Shown in pieces: positions 53,270 to 62,837 of a stretch of DNA of 64,000 nt. The DNA comes from Photobacterium obscurum (GTDB lineage: Bacteria > Pseudomonadota > Gammaproteobacteria > Enterobacterales > Vibrionaceae): NCBI RefSeq assembly GCF_026191635.1, contig NZ_JAKRRW010000005.1:62001-126000 (forward strand), given 5' to 3'. The position numbers were made by a program, and so were the translations under genes. Position 1 is the stretch's first letter; every line of letters starts with the position of its first letter. The notes beneath the pieces are model-generated. The model was not told where the DNA came from, did not search any database, and saw nothing but the letters and a program-made list of their open reading frames with translations.

Positions 53270-53383
53270 ATGCAATGTTGTAATCAACCACTCATTTGTT
53301 CAGTCAAAAGAAACTTTCTACAACGAATTTTTTTTAAGGCTGTCTATCAATGCCGAAATTGCGGTGCGATTGTAAAACTATAA
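53270..53383 (+). CDS. Very small Cys-rich (zinc-ribbon-like) protein
   Basis: A 37-residue frame starting at ATG 53270 with AGGGAT upstream. It carries CC-x4-C near the start and CRNCG near the end, four to five Cys in a zinc-ribbon layout, with KRNFLQRIFFKAVYQ between. It is inferred to bind zinc or nucleic acid. In-frame upstream ATGs make the true length uncertain. Confidence 0.4.
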   Translation: MQCCNQPLICSVKRNFLQRIFFKAVYQCRNCGAIVKL

Positions 53384-53491
53384 TTTTCACTACTTATTGA
53401 TTCAGATCCGCATAAGCGATGAATGAATCGAATTAAAAACAAGCCAACCATTACAACAAGTAATTCATTGTAAAAACAAATAATCAAAATA

Positions 53492-53740
53492 ATGCAGTTA
53501 AACAACGTCATAACACATGGTGATTTTTCAGAAAACACCATGGATTTGCTAGATATAATATATAACCCATCATTAATTCATTCTCCCCCTACCGTTAGGC
53601 GAGAGCTCTGTAAGGAAGATATAAGAAGCATTAACCATAAACTAAAAAGATCCGTTTCTGCTGGAAATGCCTTAAAGACTTCCATGCTATTAGAAGCATT
53701 AGAAAAGACCCTTTTAGAGTTACAGTCGACCTATGTCTAA
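53492..53740 (+). CDS. Small hypothetical protein
   Basis: An 82-residue frame without signal peptide or membrane segment. A C-terminal helical region (RSINHKLKRSVSAGNALKTS, then MLLEALEKTLLELQ) is the only feature. No clear ribosome site lies before its ATG, so it could be chance, but the AT-rich codon use and helix content are consistent with a real small gene. A hairpin follows at 53790. Confidence 0.4.
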   Translation: MQLNNVITHGDFSENTMDLLDIIYNPSLIHSPPTVRRELCKEDIRSINHKLKRSVSAGNALKTSMLLEALEKTLLELQSTYV

Positions 53741-53789
53741 AATATATACCCGTGGCAATGCGATAATATTTTAGCCAAAAAAATGAATA

Positions 53790-53814
53790 GTAAGGCCAGT
53801 TTACCTGGCCTTAC
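53790..53814. terminator. Hairpin terminator
   Basis: GTAAGGCCAG, loop TTTAC, CTGGCCTTAC: perfect 10-bp stem after the small gene; no strong T tract. Confidence 0.55.
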
Positions 53815-53837
53815 AAATGGTTTCGTGTGGTTAGATC

Positions 53838-54005
53838 ATGTTAAAAACTGAGCTCACCAATACCTTCGGCACTCTACCTGATGGGCAGTACCATTTTGAC
53901 CAAAGTTCAAATCGTATTCCCTTGCGTCGCATCAATATCTATCCCGTACTTCAGATTACACTTAGCGATATCAAAATACGGATTACCGCAAAGGGACCAC
54001 GATGA
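53838..54005 (+). CDS. 55-residue ORF overlapping the acetyltransferase start
   Basis: An ATG at 53838 opens a frame encoding MLKTELTNTFGTLPDGQYH and more, ending TGA at 54003-54005. Its stop overlaps the ATG of the next gene (ATGA), a common translational-coupling layout. The ribosome site is weak. It may be a leader peptide or coupled small protein; chance is possible. Confidence 0.35.
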   Translation: MLKTELTNTFGTLPDGQYHFDQSSNRIPLRRINIYPVLQITLSDIKIRITAKGPR

Positions 54006-54547
54006 CAGAGTTCGAAAAAATGATAAATGGTGAGGATTTTGACGGCTTGGATCCTGAAATCACCGCAATTAGAAATCACGCCTCCGCCCTTAAGCAACAG
54101 ATCAACAACAATCCCGGAGATGCCCTTCCTGAACTTATGCGACAACTACTTGGATCCATCGGCGAAAGTAGCATCGTAACGCCGCCGTTCCTATGCGAGT
54201 TCGGTAAAACTATCCATATCGGTAGCAGTACCTTCCTCAATATGGGGATCACCATGCTCGACAATACCGAAATCAGAATTGGAAATAATGTACTCATCGG
54301 GCCGAATGCCCAGTTCTATACCCCGACCCACTCGCTGGACTACCATAGCCGCCGACGTTGGGAGACCACCTGCAAACCAATCATTGTCGAGGACGATGTA
54401 TGGATTGGTGGCCAAGTAGTAATATGCCAGGGTGTCACTGTCGGTGCCCGCTCTGTCGTTGCAGCGAACTCCACCGTCACCAAGGATGTCCCGCCTGATA
54501 CGATGGTTGGCGGCTCACCTGCCAGAATCATCAAAAAACTTAACTAG
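54002..54547 (+). CDS. Sugar O-acetyltransferase (Maa-like, second copy)
   Basis: A 181-residue left-handed beta-helix acetyltransferase. The Maa N-terminal domain (EFEKMINGEDFDGLD) is followed by FLCEFGKTIHIGSSTFLN, TPTHSLDYHSR (candidate catalytic His), DVWIGGQVVICQGVTVG and STVTKDVPPDTMVGGSPAR. The role is acetylation of a sugar hydroxyl. It shares family with 50296-50856 but is clearly divergent. Confidence 0.9.
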   Translation: MTEFEKMINGEDFDGLDPEITAIRNHASALKQQINNNPGDALPELMRQLLGSIGESSIVTPPFLCEFGKTIHIGSSTFLNMGITMLDNTEIRIGNNVLIGPNAQFYTPTHSLDYHSRRRWETTCKPIIVEDDVWIGGQVVICQGVTVGARSVVAANSTVTKDVPPDTMVGGSPARIIKKLN

Positions 54548-54632
54548 AGTGTATCCCTAGGACGCCGTTCTTTCATTGGAATGGACAAATATTAGTAACA
54601 AGGACGTTATTAATACTCCCTAAGATGTGTCC

Positions 54633-55505
54633 CTAGTGACTAGTTACAGCTTTGGTGCTCGCCTTTATCCTTTTTTTGCTTGCCCTGACATTAATGATAT
54701 TGCCCGCCACCATGATCAAACCACCTAACAATACAGCCACCTCAATCGCTTCGCCATAGAACAACATACCGACCACGGCAATCAGCGGAAGACGAAGAAA
54801 ATCAAGTGTCACAACAACACTGGCATCGGCATGCTGCATCGCCTTGGCAATACAGAAGTGAGCTGACAAGCCAGTAAACCCGACGATCAACAAGTATAAC
54901 CACTCAGCCCCTTGCGGCATTTGCCAGTCTGAAAGCGTGAAAACCAGGCTAACAGGTAGCTGGATCAGAGACATGTAGAACAAGATCGTAAGGGGGAATT
55001 CGGTAAGCGACAATGACTTGGTCGCAACATACGAAGCGGCAAAACTGACGGCCGCCAGCAGAACAATTAAAGACGCCGGATTAAATACCGCAGCTGTCGG
55101 TTGAATAATGATCATAACCCCAAGCAATCCCATCCCGAGCGAGGCGACCTTTACCTTGGTTAGTTGCTCGCCGAGAAATACACAGGCAATCATCAGCGTC
55201 CACAAAGGGACGGTAAATTCGAGTGCGAATACTTCAGCCAACGGTAACAAAGTAATACCAACAAACCAGCAGTACTGGCCCAAAAAGTTAATCAGGTTAC
55301 GGCCAATTTGCAAAGGAACTCGACCTGTTTTCAGCAATGACTGCTGACGGTTATAAAGCACGACAGACGAGACCACAGCCAAACCAATCAGGCTACGAAA
55401 AAAGAGCATTTCGAACGGCGAAATACGGTCTCCCAGCTCCCTCACACCAATCGCCATTAGTGAAAAAGACAGCAAAGTGCCAATCATCCAGTACACAGCA
55501 GTCAT
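54633..55505 (-). CDS. EamA/RhaT family transporter (fifth copy)
   Basis: A 290-residue, ten-helix DMT transporter. FEMLFFRSLIGLAVVSSV, WFVGITLLPLAEVFALEFTV and GFTGLSAHFCIAKAMQHADA place it in the EamA family. GAGG precedes the ATG at 55505; an ATG at 55517 has AAGGA too close. The substrate is unknown. It lies between the acetyltransferase gene and the GlxA-type regulator. Confidence 0.88.
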   Translation of the reverse strand: MTAVYWMIGTLLSFSLMAIGVRELGDRISPFEMLFFRSLIGLAVVSSVVLYNRQQSLLKTGRVPLQIGRNLINFLGQYCWFVGITLLPLAEVFALEFTVPLWTLMIACVFLGEQLTKVKVASLGMGLLGVMIIIQPTAAVFNPASLIVLLAAVSFAASYVATKSLSLTEFPLTILFYMSLIQLPVSLVFTLSDWQMPQGAEWLYLLIVGFTGLSAHFCIAKAMQHADASVVVTLDFLRLPLIAVVGMLFYGEAIEVAVLLGGLIMVAGNIINVRASKKRIKASTKAVTSH

Positions 55506-55658
55506 CAAATACCTCATATCCTTGAGTTCAAAGGAATAGGAAGTGCCTTACGCTGCTCGGTATTCAAACGATACGGTAATCGAAAACAGGCACTTACCTT
55601 CGGTAGGGAGACCAACCATACCAGTTTTTGATTGGATTATTGTTAACTGACTTCACAG

Positions 55659-56681
55659 CTAATAACTTGATTTACGTAAAGTATTCGGACTAACTCCAAA
55701 GCGCTTGCGAAAAAGCTTACACAGGTAGCTGACATCCGGAATCCCGACCTCATCGGCTAAATACTGCAGGCTGTGATTGGAGTTCACCACTCGCCAGTGA
55801 ACATGCTTCAGGCGCATCTCGGCCCAGTACTCACGTGCTGTATGGCCCAGGTTATCCTTGAACAGTCGATCTAGCTGGCGTCGGCTGATAGCCAGCATAC
55901 TGGCTAGCTCATCCACTGTCTTTGGCTCTGATAACAACTGACGCATCAAACTAATTGCTCGCCCAACATGCCGCCCAGCTGCCATGTTCGCACGAACATC
56001 CTCATCCAAAGATTTCAGTTGGTGGAGCTGCCCCCGGGCTTCATCCACCAGCATATCCGCCAGCCCTTTCAACGCCTTGGTACGGCCACAATGGCGTGCG
56101 ACCAGCTCAACAGCCAAATCAACCGCTGCACTGCCTCCAGCACAGCTGATCCGTTTGCCATCAATACAGTAAAGCTGCTCGGTACGAATATCGATGCGCG
56201 GAAAAGCGATCCTGAACTCCTGAACATGACGCCAATGCACCGCCACACTATGATCTTGCAGCAATCCAACAGCCGCAAGCAGAAAACAGGCATTATCAAT
56301 GCTCACTAGCGTTACCCCTTTGGCTGCCGCCTTGCGCAATACACCACGATACAGAGCTGCCATTTGCTGACTGTTTCGTGCACTACGCCCGCCAAACACC
56401 ACCAAGTAGTCATAACGGGCCAGATCGACCTCAGCAACGGTCTTCTGCACCGCAACAGGTATTCCGCTACTGGACACAACGTTCCCCTTATCCAGCCCAA
56501 CAACCTGCCATGTACAGTATCGCTGCTGACTGTGATCTTCCTCATCTGCCGAAAAACGGAGTTTATCGAGAAAGCCACCAAACGGCAGCATATTGAATTC
56601 GGGCAGCGGCAGTAATAAAAAGCGCACATCCGGTGACGCTGCCTGTTGTGACAGTTGATCATTGACCACGAGATCTGACAT
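55659..56681 (-). CDS. GlxA family regulator (DJ-1/PfpI domain plus AraC HTH)
   Basis: A 340-residue regulator. The N-terminal DJ-1/PfpI-like domain (about 20-190) includes DYLVVFGGRSARNS and SIDNACFLLAAVGLL, where the nucleophile Cys sits. The C-terminal AraC HTH pair (about 235-335) reads TVDELASMLAISRRQLDRLF and LQYLADEVGIPDVSYLCKLF. It is divergent from the LysE-type exporter (130 bp), which it likely controls. Such regulators often respond to amines or amino-acid derivatives. Confidence 0.9.
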   Translation of the reverse strand: MSDLVVNDQLSQQAASPDVRFLLLPLPEFNMLPFGGFLDKLRFSADEEDHSQQRYCTWQVVGLDKGNVVSSSGIPVAVQKTVAEVDLARYDYLVVFGGRSARNSQQMAALYRGVLRKAAAKGVTLVSIDNACFLLAAVGLLQDHSVAVHWRHVQEFRIAFPRIDIRTEQLYCIDGKRISCAGGSAAVDLAVELVARHCGRTKALKGLADMLVDEARGQLHQLKSLDEDVRANMAAGRHVGRAISLMRQLLSEPKTVDELASMLAISRRQLDRLFKDNLGHTAREYWAEMRLKHVHWRVVNSNHSLQYLADEVGIPDVSYLCKLFRKRFGVSPNTLRKSSY

Positions 56682-56811
56682 AGCACTATTCCGTTTTAAA
56701 CTATGTCCAAATATTACCTCAAAACAGCCAGTAATTACCTTTAAGAATACCTATACCTCCCTATAATTTCTCCATCGCTTCGGCTCATTTTTGATCGTAA
56801 TAGGTACATAT

Positions 56812-57423
56812 ATGGCTCTGGAAAGCTGGCTTATTTATCTGGTTGCCGTTATCGGCCTGGCTTTTGCCCCGGGCCCCAACGGCTTGTTAGCACTCACCCA
56901 TGGTGCAATGTACGGACATAGAAAAACGCTCGCGACGATCTGCGGTGGCGTACTCGGTTTTATCGTGTTAATTGCACTTTCAATGTTTGGAATTGGCGCC
57001 GTTCTGTTGGCTTCTTCACAGGTACTGACGGTTTTTAAATGGCTCGGTGGTGCATACCTTATCTGGCTGGGGATCCAGCTATGGCGCTCGCCAGCGGTCA
57101 GCCTCGCCCCCATAGAAGAGGCCGCCACTAAAAGTCATACCGCCCTATTCCGACAAGGCGGCCTGGCAGCCATCTCAAACCCGAAGGTACTACTGTTCTT
57201 TGGTGCATTCCTGCCTCAGTTCATCAACCCCGAGCAGGCACTGCTTCCCCAGTTCATTGTGATGGCTGCGACCTTTGCCGTGGTTGAATTCAGCGTCGAG
57301 TATCTGCTTGCCCGGATAGCCGACAAAATCCGGCCATGGCTGGAACGCAGCGGCAAGCGTTTCAACCAAGGCTGCGGGGGGATATTTGCCTTGCTCGGTG
57401 CTAGCCTGCCTTTGGCGCAGTAA
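56812..57423 (+). CDS. LysE/RhtB family amino acid exporter
   Basis: A 203-residue, six-helix LysE-type exporter. IGLAFAPGPNGLLALTHGAM (family hallmark GPN), GGVLGFIVLIALSMFG and GGAYLIWLGIQLWRS are visible, with SNPKVLLFFGAFLPQF. It exports amino acids or analogues. The start at 56812 fits the family; the frame extends to a TTG at 56791. The divergent GlxA-type regulator is the probable controller. Confidence 0.92.
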   Translation: MALESWLIYLVAVIGLAFAPGPNGLLALTHGAMYGHRKTLATICGGVLGFIVLIALSMFGIGAVLLASSQVLTVFKWLGGAYLIWLGIQLWRSPAVSLAPIEEAATKSHTALFRQGGLAAISNPKVLLFFGAFLPQFINPEQALLPQFIVMAATFAVVEFSVEYLLARIADKIRPWLERSGKRFNQGCGGIFALLGASLPLAQ

Positions 57424-57782
57424 GACCCATTAATCATTCGTGCGGATAAGTGACTTACGGAACTTACGGAATAGGAACCTCGCTTGTCCGCACGCCCCCT
57501 TGCTTACCATAGCTCGCCCTCCCTCTCAACATCACTTATCAAGCCATTTGGGCATTGCTTCCAATTTCCCGTTTTACCAATCTGACTGTGAAAAAAATCT
57601 TATAAAACAGGATAACCAACGGGCTATCCGTGAAGATGGCACCGACAAAGCCATGCAATGATATTTGCTCAAAAGCACTCGTCAGAAACAAGAAACAAAC
57701 TGAGGGCGTTTCAAAATGGTTTCTGATGTATCTACCGCCCCAAACAAATGACAACAATTCATTCCAATCATTGAGGCAAAGC
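57424..57782. other. Intergenic region before the glycosidase-like gene
   Basis: Around 360 bp with no gene. A long-range inverted repeat (GTGCGGATAAG near 57440 and CTTGTCCGCAC near 57482, one mismatch) could form a hairpin after the exporter gene. Confidence 0.4.
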
Positions 57783-60014
57783 ATGAAGTTACATTATTTG
57801 GCAGCAGTACTGTCTGGTATCCTCGCAATAGGAGTAAGCAATGCCAGCGAACAATCCAACCACAACCTTATCAATAACCCTGGCTTCGAGGATAAAGGAC
57901 TGGGGTGGAGCTATCACTTTGCCAACATCAGAAGTGATGGTGCCTATCAGGGAACCTACCGGGGACGTATCGCCATAGGATCCGATCACGAGATCAGCCA
58001 AACCATTAGCATACCGGAAACGGCGTACTATGATCTGTCGGCCTATATCAACAGCCCTACCCACGGTGCCAGACTCGGTATCAAAAACCTATTAGGCGAA
58101 GAGCTGCTGTCTCGTAAAATCCCCAAGCATAAAAACTATAAAAATCGTCAGATCAAACATATCCCGCTGGAGCAGGGGGAGCAGCTAAAAGTCTTCTTTG
58201 CCGGCTCTGACAAAGGTGCTGTCAGTATCGATGATGTCATGCTTATCAAATCGAAAAAAAACAACTTGCCTAAGTTTAACCAGATCATTGGCTTCACCGC
58301 AGCCGATCAGTCCGGCGCAACAGGTATCAACAGGGAAAACCGTACCGTCCACTTCTTTGTACCTTACGGCACTGACATTTCCAACGTAACGGTCAGCAAT
58401 ATTGCCATTTCTCCAGACAGTACCTCCTCAGTCCATAATGGTGATGTCATTGATTTCACTAACCCAGTCAGCATCCTTGTCATCGACAAAAAAGGAAACG
58501 TAGAGAACTGGACAGCAACCGCTACAGTCAAAGACAAAGAAGTGGCAATCACCTCATCCAATAAAAGCCTGGAAGACTCGTTTAACTGGGCTATCGACAA
58601 AACCAAGCAATTCGTCATGACCGGCAAAAATGGCCTGGTAAACCGGGACGAATACAATAATGACGGTAGCGGACGAGCCGATTACATTCCTTCTTATTGG
58701 GCTGGATATTTTGACCGCACCGCCTTTTATTCCCGAGACTTCCTGCACCAAGCCGCTGGCGCCCAGCTGGCTGGCCTGGAGCTCGAAAATTTCTCGATGT
58801 TCAAGACATTTGCCCGCCATTCCACCGAACCAAGAAAATGGTACACCCTATGGGCCGTCAACTTTGACGGAACACCGCACACTATCGATTACAAAGACGA
58901 CGACTACTTTGTTCGCGAAGTCCCCGCCCAGTTCGAATTTGTCGAAAAGGCCTACGAACAATACCTCTGGACCGGGGATAGCCGCTACATCGAAGATAAA
59001 GAGCTGTGGAATTTCTACACCAAGGTCCTCACGGAATACATTGAACTCCACGACAACCAAGAGCCTAACGGTATAGCCGAAGGTTATGGCGGGATCTTTG
59101 AAGGTTCGGCGACCTATAATGAACGCGGCGAATTTCCAATTGAGGCCGGTGATGGCATCGGCTCCCAGTACCAAGCAACCGTTGCTTATGCAGCCATGCT
59201 CGATGCAAGGGGGGAAACCGCAGCCGCGGCTGAGTGGGAGCAAAAAGCGGCCGTTCTGAAACAGTTTTTCAACGAAGACTGGAGCATTAAAGATCCCAAT
59301 AAACCACTGGACAACTACGTCAATATTATTCAAAAAGACGGCCTGCGCCTAAATGATTTCGGCAAAGAAAACAGCTGGTTTATGCCAATGAAGCTGATCA
59401 CGGAACCGGGCGTCCGCAATGATAGATATCTAGATTTTATTTCAGCCAAACTCGGCAGCGGCATAGGATCCACACCTGATGCCCCACATAATATCGAAGC
59501 CTATACCTACCTGCCAGAAACCTTCTTCCCCTATAACCTAAATGAAGAAGCCTGGAAATGGATGAACTATATCATCAACAGTAAGGATCTTGCCCACGAG
59601 CGCCCAACACAGGGCACCAATGGTGACTACCCGGAAATATCCTTTACCTTTATTTCCAATACTGTCGAGGGGCTGATGGGGGTTGAACCTAACGCGGCCA
59701 ATAACTCACTGGTAACCGCTTCACACCTGCCTGACGATGTTGAGTGGCTAGAATTGAGCTACCTTCCGATGGGCGAGCATGAACTGGCGATCAGACATGA
59801 TGGGACGACAAAAACAGCACTGACGAACTCGTCAGAAAAGACACTGGCCTGGGAAGCAAGATTTTATGGTAACTACCCTACCATTAATGTGGATGGAAAT
59901 TCACAAAATGCTCAGCAGAAATACATTCACGGAGAGTTAGTCAGTTATATCGTAATACCTGTTAACGCAAACGCTCAACGTGTGGCTGAAGTATCGCACC
60001 AGCAAATTAATTAG
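57783..60014 (+). CDS. Secreted multidomain protein with a glycosidase-like alpha/alpha barrel
   Basis: A 743-residue exported protein. Signal peptide MKLHYLAAVLSGILAIGVS. An N-terminal carbohydrate-binding-like domain (about 25-150) opens LINNPGFEDKGLGWSYHFAN. A beta-sandwich linker domain (about 155-245) follows. From about 255 to 690 is an (alpha/alpha)-type helical barrel with SYWAGYFDRTAFYSRDFLHQ and WTGDSRYIEDKELW, seen in several glycoside hydrolase families. It probably degrades an extracellular glycan. The exact family was not fixed. A terminator follows. It is not in an operon. Confidence 0.7.
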   Translation: MKLHYLAAVLSGILAIGVSNASEQSNHNLINNPGFEDKGLGWSYHFANIRSDGAYQGTYRGRIAIGSDHEISQTISIPETAYYDLSAYINSPTHGARLGIKNLLGEELLSRKIPKHKNYKNRQIKHIPLEQGEQLKVFFAGSDKGAVSIDDVMLIKSKKNNLPKFNQIIGFTAADQSGATGINRENRTVHFFVPYGTDISNVTVSNIAISPDSTSSVHNGDVIDFTNPVSILVIDKKGNVENWTATATVKDKEVAITSSNKSLEDSFNWAIDKTKQFVMTGKNGLVNRDEYNNDGSGRADYIPSYWAGYFDRTAFYSRDFLHQAAGAQLAGLELENFSMFKTFARHSTEPRKWYTLWAVNFDGTPHTIDYKDDDYFVREVPAQFEFVEKAYEQYLWTGDSRYIEDKELWNFYTKVLTEYIELHDNQEPNGIAEGYGGIFEGSATYNERGEFPIEAGDGIGSQYQATVAYAAMLDARGETAAAAEWEQKAAVLKQFFNEDWSIKDPNKPLDNYVNIIQKDGLRLNDFGKENSWFMPMKLITEPGVRNDRYLDFISAKLGSGIGSTPDAPHNIEAYTYLPETFFPYNLNEEAWKWMNYIINSKDLAHERPTQGTNGDYPEISFTFISNTVEGLMGVEPNAANNSLVTASHLPDDVEWLELSYLPMGEHELAIRHDGTTKTALTNSSEKTLAWEARFYGNYPTINVDGNSQNAQQKYIHGELVSYIVIPVNANAQRVAEVSHQQIN

Positions 60015-60045
60015 CATTGTTATTTCAACACCGATATTAATTACA

Positions 60046-60068
60046 GACACCGGCTAATTGCCGGTGTC
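60046..60068 (+). terminator. Terminator after the glycosidase-like gene
   Basis: GACACCGGC, loop TAATT, GCCGGTGTC, then ATTTTAT. The 9-bp stem is perfect. Confidence 0.85.
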
Positions 60069-60487
60069 ATTTTATCCTGCAATCAATTTTAAGTTATCTT
60101 TTTACCCCCTATCACTTAAACAATATTTTCGCCGACCTATTTCCCACAACAGATTTATAAAAAACAAATAAAAACCATCACTCCGACAGCATCAAATAGT
60201 AAATAACCCAAGCAGTTAAAACAAAAACTCTAAAGTTTGAAAGGCAGTCAGTTGCACACCAAAAAGCGTGAGCACAATCACAGAAATAAGTCATCACACT
60301 ATGTACAAATATGAGTAGGATTACAAAATCAGAAAATACTGCATTATATTTTCAGTGTCACAAACCGACCTTTAGGAAATTTTTAACGAAATGAAGCTGT
60401 CCAGCTAAACATAGGATAGTTAATAACACTACTACTTTAATATAATTAAGCTGCATTAATTACAACCTTGAAAATAAGGGGACACGG
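60069..60487. other. Intergenic region
   Basis: About 420 bp, AT-rich, no credible gene; it includes the upstream region of the zinc-ribbon gene. Confidence 0.35.
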
Positions 60488-60688
60488 ATGTTATTCAATA
60501 AGGTATGCCCAGTATGCAATCAAATGGCAAATTTCTCTCAAACACATAGAAGCTTTGTGGAAAAACATGTTACACGCAAAGACTGGAATAAATATCAATG
60601 TACTGAGTGCCAGTCTGAGGTATTCGGACATCGTTATAAAGACATTGAGTTAGAAATCCATACAAGGACAGACAATACAACAACTTAA
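60488..60688 (+). CDS. Small zinc-ribbon protein
   Basis: A 66-residue protein with two CxxC knuckles (CPVC about 7-10 and CTEC about 38-41) separated by a basic helical stretch, a typical zinc-ribbon layout. AAGGGG lies 7 bp before the ATG, a strong start signal. The role is unknown; transcription- or stress-related binding is a guess. Confidence 0.65.
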   Translation: MLFNKVCPVCNQMANFSQTHRSFVEKHVTRKDWNKYQCTECQSEVFGHRYKDIELEIHTRTDNTTT

Positions 60689-60845
60689 AATATTATTACT
60701 TAGCTATAACAACCACTATTAAATGCAACTAACAGCATAAATAAAAATACTTTTGACAAGAAGCATTATCGCTTTATAAATATCGATTTATCAGCAATAG
60801 TAGATATTAAAAACCAAGAGCGGCTCGCCCTATCAGCTAAAATCC

Positions 60846-62138
60846 CTACCTAAGGAATTGAGCGCACACATCTATATCTTCTCCCGCAATTACAACGCGG
60901 CTTTTTCCTTGGTGCTTGGCCTGATACAACGCATTATCAGCATTAGACAGCAACTGCTCAACCGTCGAAGTCTCATCCGACAGAGATGACACCCCCATAC
61001 TGACAGAAAAGCCAATATCGATGCTCCCGGCGGACACCCGAAGCCGAGTGATACCATCGCAAATACGCTCAGCGATCGTTGCTGCATGCTGGAGATCAGT
61101 GTCAGGAAAGATCAATACAAACTCTTCCCCCCCCCATCGACCAATAACGTCATTTTTTCTGATACTGGTCTTACAGTGGGTAGCAAACTCTCTAAGCACT
61201 TCATCACCCATATGGTGACCGTAGCGATCATTGATAGACTTGAAATTATCGAAATCGATCAATACACAACAAAAGGGATTGCCGTGAAGTTGGGCATGAG
61301 CAAAATGCTTTCCCAACAGTTCCATTGCAGCCCGACGGTTAAGTACATTGGTCAACCCATCGTAGTTAGCTCTATGCTCCAGCCGCTGGCGTAGTAACTG
61401 CTGCTCAGTAATGTCCATCGCCGTCACCTGAACCACTGTCTCGCCATCCCATTGGATCGGCCTTGACAACAAACTCATCCAAACCGGCGAGCCATCAAAA
61501 CGAATGGATTGCGCTTCAGTTTTGATGAAATCTTTGTTCCCAGCCAGTAACTGATAGTTATCTTTATGTGCCTGAAGATGATGATCAGATGCTATCATTG
61601 GCAGGATCGAATGCTGCTCCATTAAAGCCTGCTCATCAGCAAAGCCCAGCATTTGTGCGTAGGCTTTGTTGCAAAACAACGGCCTGAAATTCTTATGAAC
61701 GAAAATGCCCTGAATTGAACCATCAACCAGAGCTCGGTAACGTTCTTCACTCGCTTGCAGTTGACGCTGAGTTTCAGCTTGTGGACTCAAATCCACAATG
61801 GTCACCTGCATGGCCTTTTCACCCTGCCACTCGATCACGTGATCAACGGTTAACACGATCAGCTCGTGACCTTGATTGTCGATATTTTTGTAGGTACGTA
61901 CCCCAGGCTGAAGCTTACCTGCCATCACTTGCTCGTACGCGAGTAACGCATTGGATTGCTCGGTTGGTGCTATCAAAGGAAGCAAACTGCTTAGCGCGAC
62001 AATGTCCTGTCCGCTCTGGTAACCAAAATAGCGCGCATAATTGTCATCCGCATAGAGCGGTTTGAACCCCCGGTGGACCACGACACCATAGTGGGATTCA
62101 ATCAACAATTGTTCATTTACGACAGCATTTTGACTCAC
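60846..62138 (-). CDS. PAS-PAS-GGDEF diguanylate cyclase
   Basis: About 430 residues. Two PAS-like domains (about 15-130 and 135-255, each with GxxxH-x-FxPL(Y/F) starts such as VVVHRGFKPLYADDNYARYF) precede a GGDEF domain (about 265-425). The signature is RWGGEEFVLIFPDTD, so the active site is intact, with LDYDGLTNVLNRRA-type (RANYDGLTNVLNRRA) opening. It makes cyclic di-GMP in response to an unknown signal and has no membrane segment. The frame starts at a TTG (62174); a GTG at 62138 with GGTGAG upstream is preferred. Confidence 0.9.
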   Translation of the reverse strand: MSQNAVVNEQLLIESHYGVVVHRGFKPLYADDNYARYFGYQSGQDIVALSSLLPLIAPTEQSNALLAYEQVMAGKLQPGVRTYKNIDNQGHELIVLTVDHVIEWQGEKAMQVTIVDLSPQAETQRQLQASEERYRALVDGSIQGIFVHKNFRPLFCNKAYAQMLGFADEQALMEQHSILPMIASDHHLQAHKDNYQLLAGNKDFIKTEAQSIRFDGSPVWMSLLSRPIQWDGETVVQVTAMDITEQQLLRQRLEHRANYDGLTNVLNRRAAMELLGKHFAHAQLHGNPFCCVLIDFDNFKSINDRYGHHMGDEVLREFATHCKTSIRKNDVIGRWGGEEFVLIFPDTDLQHAATIAERICDGITRLRVSAGSIDIGFSVSMGVSSLSDETSTVEQLLSNADNALYQAKHQGKSRVVIAGEDIDVCAQFLR

Positions 62139-62532
62139 AGGCTCACCATCATACTCGTGTTGATTACAATGCAAAGTTCAGAGGTAATACGACTATCCCC
62201 GTTACGTTCTTTCCAAAGTGCTATTGGCTAAAATGATGTACTTTCGATAGCATCATACTGATTTATCATTGCAATCCCACCTTAAAATAAAGTTTTTACT
62301 CTAAAAAAAACCTTAAAAAGCAGGTTCACTAAGAGCAATCTCAATACCCTAACGTTCTACCTACAGCATCACAAAAATTGAGAATTAATCAGAATAACTC
62401 AGCCCAAATCCCTTGGGTGAAATATTACTTATTCGCCCACCAAATCATGTGCTTTACAAGTTGTTCTGCTTAAAAATTTACAGCAGAGATGGGCACAACA
62501 TTATTGAGGGGCACACCCTAAACTTTCATTGT
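62139..62532. other. Intergenic region upstream of the diguanylate cyclase gene
   Basis: About 390 bp, AT-rich; no gene or RNA recognised. Confidence 0.35.
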
Positions 62533-62558
62533 GCATCATGACTCTTGCCTCATGATGC
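62533..62558. promoter_or_regulatory. Perfect 9-bp inverted repeat
   Basis: GCATCATGA, eight bases, TCATGATGC. No T tract follows. It could be an operator or a transcript-end hairpin; its partner gene is unclear. Confidence 0.4.
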
Positions 62559-62837
62559 GTATTAGATCAATGCTTAAGGTAACGTAATCTTAATCAGTAT
62601 GCGTTGATCCTCCTCGCAAAAACTGGAAGCAACCTCACGGATATAAGGGTTGTAAAAAGCAACCATTTGCACTGCATAAAGTGGATTCCTTACAGCAGAC
62701 TACGCTCGAAGGAAGAGTAGTACTAAACAATGCCTAAAGACAAGAGACGCACTTCCCTATGACCAATAATTAGACAGCTTTATTTATGTATAACCGTATA
62801 TTTATTAGTAGTTAGGTTATTCATGAAGGTTCTCCTG

